Source of the DNA: Serinus canaria
Lineage: Eukaryota; Chordata; Aves; Passeriformes; Fringillidae
Assembly (NCBI RefSeq): GCF_022539315.1
Contig: NC_066314.1
Coordinates: 49,909,180 to 49,973,179 of the forward strand
Length of the DNA: 64,000 nucleotides
Direction: 5' to 3'
Shown: positions 60,784-64,000 of the stretch, one piece after another
Layout of the letters: each line of letters starts with the position of its first letter
How positions within the stretch are numbered: the stretch's first letter is position 1
Program-made: the position numbers and the translations under genes
The notes under the pieces: generated by a model
What the model was told of the DNA's origin: nothing
Database searches by the model: none
Seen by the model: only the letters and a program-made list of their open reading frames with translations

Positions 60784-62545
60784 CGAAAGGAAATCATGAA
60801 ATTGGAGGACAGAGCTGAACAAACAGGTCTGAAAGGAGATACTGTCAATCAAAAATGAAATTGAAAATTCCAAAAAAATTTGAAATGCAGTGACTACAAC
60901 CAAAGGTACTGAGATGAAATTGGGTGTAGGGAAATAGACTAAATGTGCCAAATTATGGCACATTTGAAATCCCTAAAATCAGACAAGAAAGGTAAACAGA
61001 CAGGGGAGAAAAAGGGACAGAAGAAAAACAGAAGACTTGAAATAGAAAAAAAACCAAAACCAAACCAAACCAAAAAAACCACCCCCTAATAGGATGTGAA
61101 AACCAGAAAAGCTAATGGGATGACCTGAAGTGTAGGACTACAGACCGAAGCCTACCCAGTTGATCCTCATTTAAATTGCAAGATTTCATTCCCTTTCCTG
61201 AATGAAAATTCTTCCTTTCAGGAAAGGGAAGGAAATCTTGAAATCAGAGGTCAGACTTGAACAAACACTCCCAAAAAGAGATATGGTCAATCAAAAATGA
61301 AATTGAAAATACCAGAAAATTCGCCCAAATGAAATTGAAAAACCCAGAAAATTTGAAATGGAATGACTAGAACCAATGGTGCTGAGACGAAACTGGGTGT
61401 AAGAAAATAGTCCAAAACATGCCAAAATTATTCCATATGAAATCCCCAAACTGAGGAAAGAAAGGTAAACAGAGAGACAGAATTGAATCAAACAAATTGA
61501 AATTTCAAAAACTAAGGAAAAAACAACAACAAAAAACCCCTGATAGGATGTGAAAACAAGAAGAGCCAATGGGATCACCAGAAGTGCAGGAACATGGACC
61601 AAAGCTTGCCCAATTGATCCTCTTTGAACTTGCAAGATTTCATTCCTGGTCCTGAAAGGAAATCCCATTCAGGAAAGGGAATGAAATCAGAGGACAGACT
61701 TGAACAAACACACCCTAAAGGAAATATGGTCAATCAAAAATGAAATTGAAAAATCCAGAAAATTTGAAATGGAGCAACTACAACCAATGGTACTGAGATG
61801 AAATTTGTTGTAGGGAAATGGACCAAAACATGCCAAAATTATTCCACATGAAATCCCTAAATTGAGGAAAGAAAGGTAAACAAAGAGACAGAATTGAACC
61901 AGAAAAATTGAAATAAAAAAAAAAATAACCCAAAAAACCCCCCCAACAGGATGTGAAAACAAGAAAATCCAATGGGATGACATGAAGTACAGGAATACAG
62001 ACCAAAACTTGCCCAATTGATCCTCATTGAAATTGCAAGATTTCATTCCCTTTCCTGAAGGGGAAAGGAATGAAATGAGAAATTTTGAAAAATTTAAAAC
62101 AAAGAGACAGAAGAGAAACATAAAAATTTAGAATTAAAAAACCCCCACAACAACCAAAAGAACCCCTCCCAAAAAAAACCCAAACAAACCTGATAGCATG
62201 TGAAAATAAGAAAAGCCAGTGGGATGACCTGAAGCATAGGAATACAGATCAAAGCTTGCCCAGCTTATCCTCTTTGAAATTGCAAGATTTCATTCCCTTT
62301 CCTGAAATGAAGGATTTCAACTTTGTCCTTTGATTTCCAGATTTGATTCCCTTTCCTGAAAGGAAGAATTTTCTTTCAGGAAAGAGAATGAACAGAGTTG
62401 AACAAACACTCCCAAAAAGAGATATTGTCAATCAAAAATTAAATTGAAAAATCCAGAAAATTTGAAATTGAATGGTTACTACAGATCATACTGAGATGAA
62501 ATTGGGTGTAGAGAAATAGACCAAAGCTTTTCAAAATTATTCCCT
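60784..62545. repeat. Tandem array of units of about 440 bp with inverted-repeat ends
   Basis: The anchor TCAATCAAAAAT recurs at 60845, 61287, 61730 and 62428, and GATGTGAAAA-type anchors recur at about 61092, 61546, 61949 and 62196. This gives about three full and two partial direct copies. Each unit ends with GATTTCATTCCCTTTCCTGA, and the next begins with variants of TCAGGAAAGGGAATGAAATC, its reverse complement. Copies have diverged and carry internal deletions. No coding frame is convincing. Confidence 0.9.
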
Positions 62546-63260
62546 GATTTGGCCCCTTGCTCTGGGGCCGTTCACCCTCAGAAAGAAAGACACAGATTGC
62601 CCTCCCTTCCTCCCAGTGTCTTGTAGTTGCTCTAAGCTGTGGTTATGCTGAAAGTTCAGTGCTGTTTTTGGATGAATCTCCAGTGAAGAATGGGAGATAT
62701 CCCCAGCTTATACATGTCAAGCAGTGGCAGAAATCCAGAATTAATTTCCACAGGCAGCTGTAGGTAGGGTCATAACCTGTGATCCTTGGGAAGAGCTGGT
62801 GGTGTGCATTTAGGACTCACTTCCTATAGCCAGTTTAAATATTTACTAAGAAGCAGTTAGAAACTTGGGAGTGAAAAAAGAGGAAGGGAGTGAGCGACAT
62901 GAATGCAAATTCATTTTCAGCTGTTACACCCATGTCGTCACCCAGATCTTCATTACACAAAATGTCCACACCTAAAAGCTATTAGAGGCTTTGTGACCTG
63001 GGTCACAAATTGTCAATACCCTACTCTTGGCAAACTAAATTTCTGTCTTGAGATTCTGGGTGCCTAAGAGGAGAATTCACTGCTCCACAATGTGGCCCAG
63101 AGCCCCCAGTTTCTTCACTGAAGCTGGTTCTGGTGTTTAACCTCCAGTCCTTCCTTCCATCACCCTTTTCTACAAAAAAAGTAGTTTCAGCAGTAATGCA
63201 GCTGACATCAAGCAGACATGTCAGCCTGAAGTACTCACTAGAATGATGTAATATTGTCAC
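62546..63260. other. No gene recognised
   Basis: Unremarkable non-coding sequence between the tandem array and the TATA-containing segment. Confidence 0.5.
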
Positions 63261-63960
63261 AGCCTACATCACAGTCTACATGGACATGATATACAGAGCA
63301 ACACCCTACAATTTCAGACTGCTTCAGCCCGCACAGAGTAACACCAGCTCACTCCACAAGGCTGCAAGCATCTACCCTTCTTGTTCTTCAGCCCAACCTT
63401 TTATACCCTCATGTCCATGCATTGCACTGTGCACCCTGTGTTCCCTTTGGTGGTTGGTCAGTGCACCTGGGCACTCCATGGCTCATTGCTGTCAATGTTC
63501 CTCATGCGCTTTTCACAGCTGGAACCCACTGGGGATGAGGCTCAGCCACAGCCCCACTCCCAATCACCACAAGCTGTGTGCCTACATCATCTTGCCTGCC
63601 ACAAAGGCAGGAGCCATATACAGCACCTTGATCAGGCTCTTACACACATCTGTGAGCAGGACAAACCACAAAGACCTTCAAACACCAGAATGGATCCCTC
63701 TGTGCACTGCAGAAGTACTTTCAGCCACTCCAGCAGAATACAAAACCTGGCCCTGTGTCACTCCTCCATACTTCCTTCACCTTTTAGCTCCTTGATGTAT
63801 CTTTCTCAAAGCTTTTCCCACCTGTCTGCTGGAATGTCTGAATGCCCTGTTTGGAGACCTTGCTCCTATTTCAGTTCAGTGATCACCTCCACTACTTGCA
63901 TTCCTCTGGGTCTGGTAGCCTTGCTTGTAACATTTGATGGACCTTAAATGCTTTCAGTTA
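63261..63960 (-). mobile_element. Possible LTR or promoter segment with TATA box
   Basis: On the minus strand GGGTATAAAAGG (TATA box at 63405-63398) follows GACCAACCACCAAAGGG about 50 bp upstream, an arrangement seen in LTR U3 regions. The text (CACTCCATGGCTCATTGCTG, CAGCTGGAACCCACTGGGG) resembles repeated sequence in bird genomes as I remember it. Ends and target duplication are not visible. It could instead be a promoter of a minus-strand transcript. Confidence 0.3.
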
Positions 63961-64000
63961 TTTCAGCCAGAGGTCTCTGAATGGGGAATGCACTGATAAA

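Noticed and set aside
63381..63947. A 188-codon plus-strand open frame near the right edge
   Set aside because: It overlaps another long frame and runs antisense to the TATA-containing, LTR-like segment; no recognisable protein.
60076..64000. RAC2 exons, expected upstream of CYTH4 by mammalian synteny
   Set aside because: No RHO-family GTPase motif was seen in any frame; the gene probably lies beyond the window.
1..64000. CRISPR arrays, operons, tRNA or rRNA genes
   Set aside because: Nothing of the kind is visible; the direct repeats present are eukaryotic satellites and transposons.

Overview
The window is nuclear DNA of a bird, most likely a songbird. The evidence is a vertebrate intron-exon gene, several CR1 LINE fragments (the dominant avian retroposon) and LTRs that resemble passerine endogenous retrovirus LTRs. 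Open frames outside the gene are short and do not look like proteins, as expected for non-coding eukaryotic DNA.

Only one protein-coding gene can be supported. It is cytohesin-4 (CYTH4) on the minus strand, with the start codon at 60075 and the stop at 43748. I traced thirteen coding exons with canonical GT-AG introns. They join in frame to 1,221 nt (406 codons plus stop): an N-terminal coiled coil, a Sec7 ARF-GEF domain with its glutamate finger, a two-glycine PH domain and a polybasic tail. A GC-box/ETS-rich, TATA-less segment lies just upstream, and a plausible poly(A) signal lies about 1 kb past the stop.

Layout. 1-42.7 kb: no gene recognised. This stretch holds a CCAAG pentamer array (2.5 kb), three fold-back palindromes (6.6-7.8 kb), a CR1 reverse-transcriptase-region fragment (8.0-8.5 kb), a solo LTR with a 5-bp target duplication (10.8-11.5 kb), a second LTR in the opposite orientation (18.9-19.4 kb), a Z-DNA-type CpG cluster (23.4 kb), a CpG-island-like segment ending in a strong splice donor (27.8-28.1 kb), and three CR1 pieces (30.4, 32.3 and 36.7 kb). 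42.7-60.5 kb: CYTH4. 60.8-62.5 kb: a tandem array of units of about 440 bp whose ends are inverted repeats, directly upstream of the CYTH4 promoter. 62.5-64 kb: a segment with a TATA box that may be another LTR.

In mammals CYTH4 lies between RAC2 (head-to-head) and ELFN2 (tail-to-tail). If synteny holds, RAC2 lies beyond the right edge and ELFN2 beyond the left. I see coding sequence of neither.
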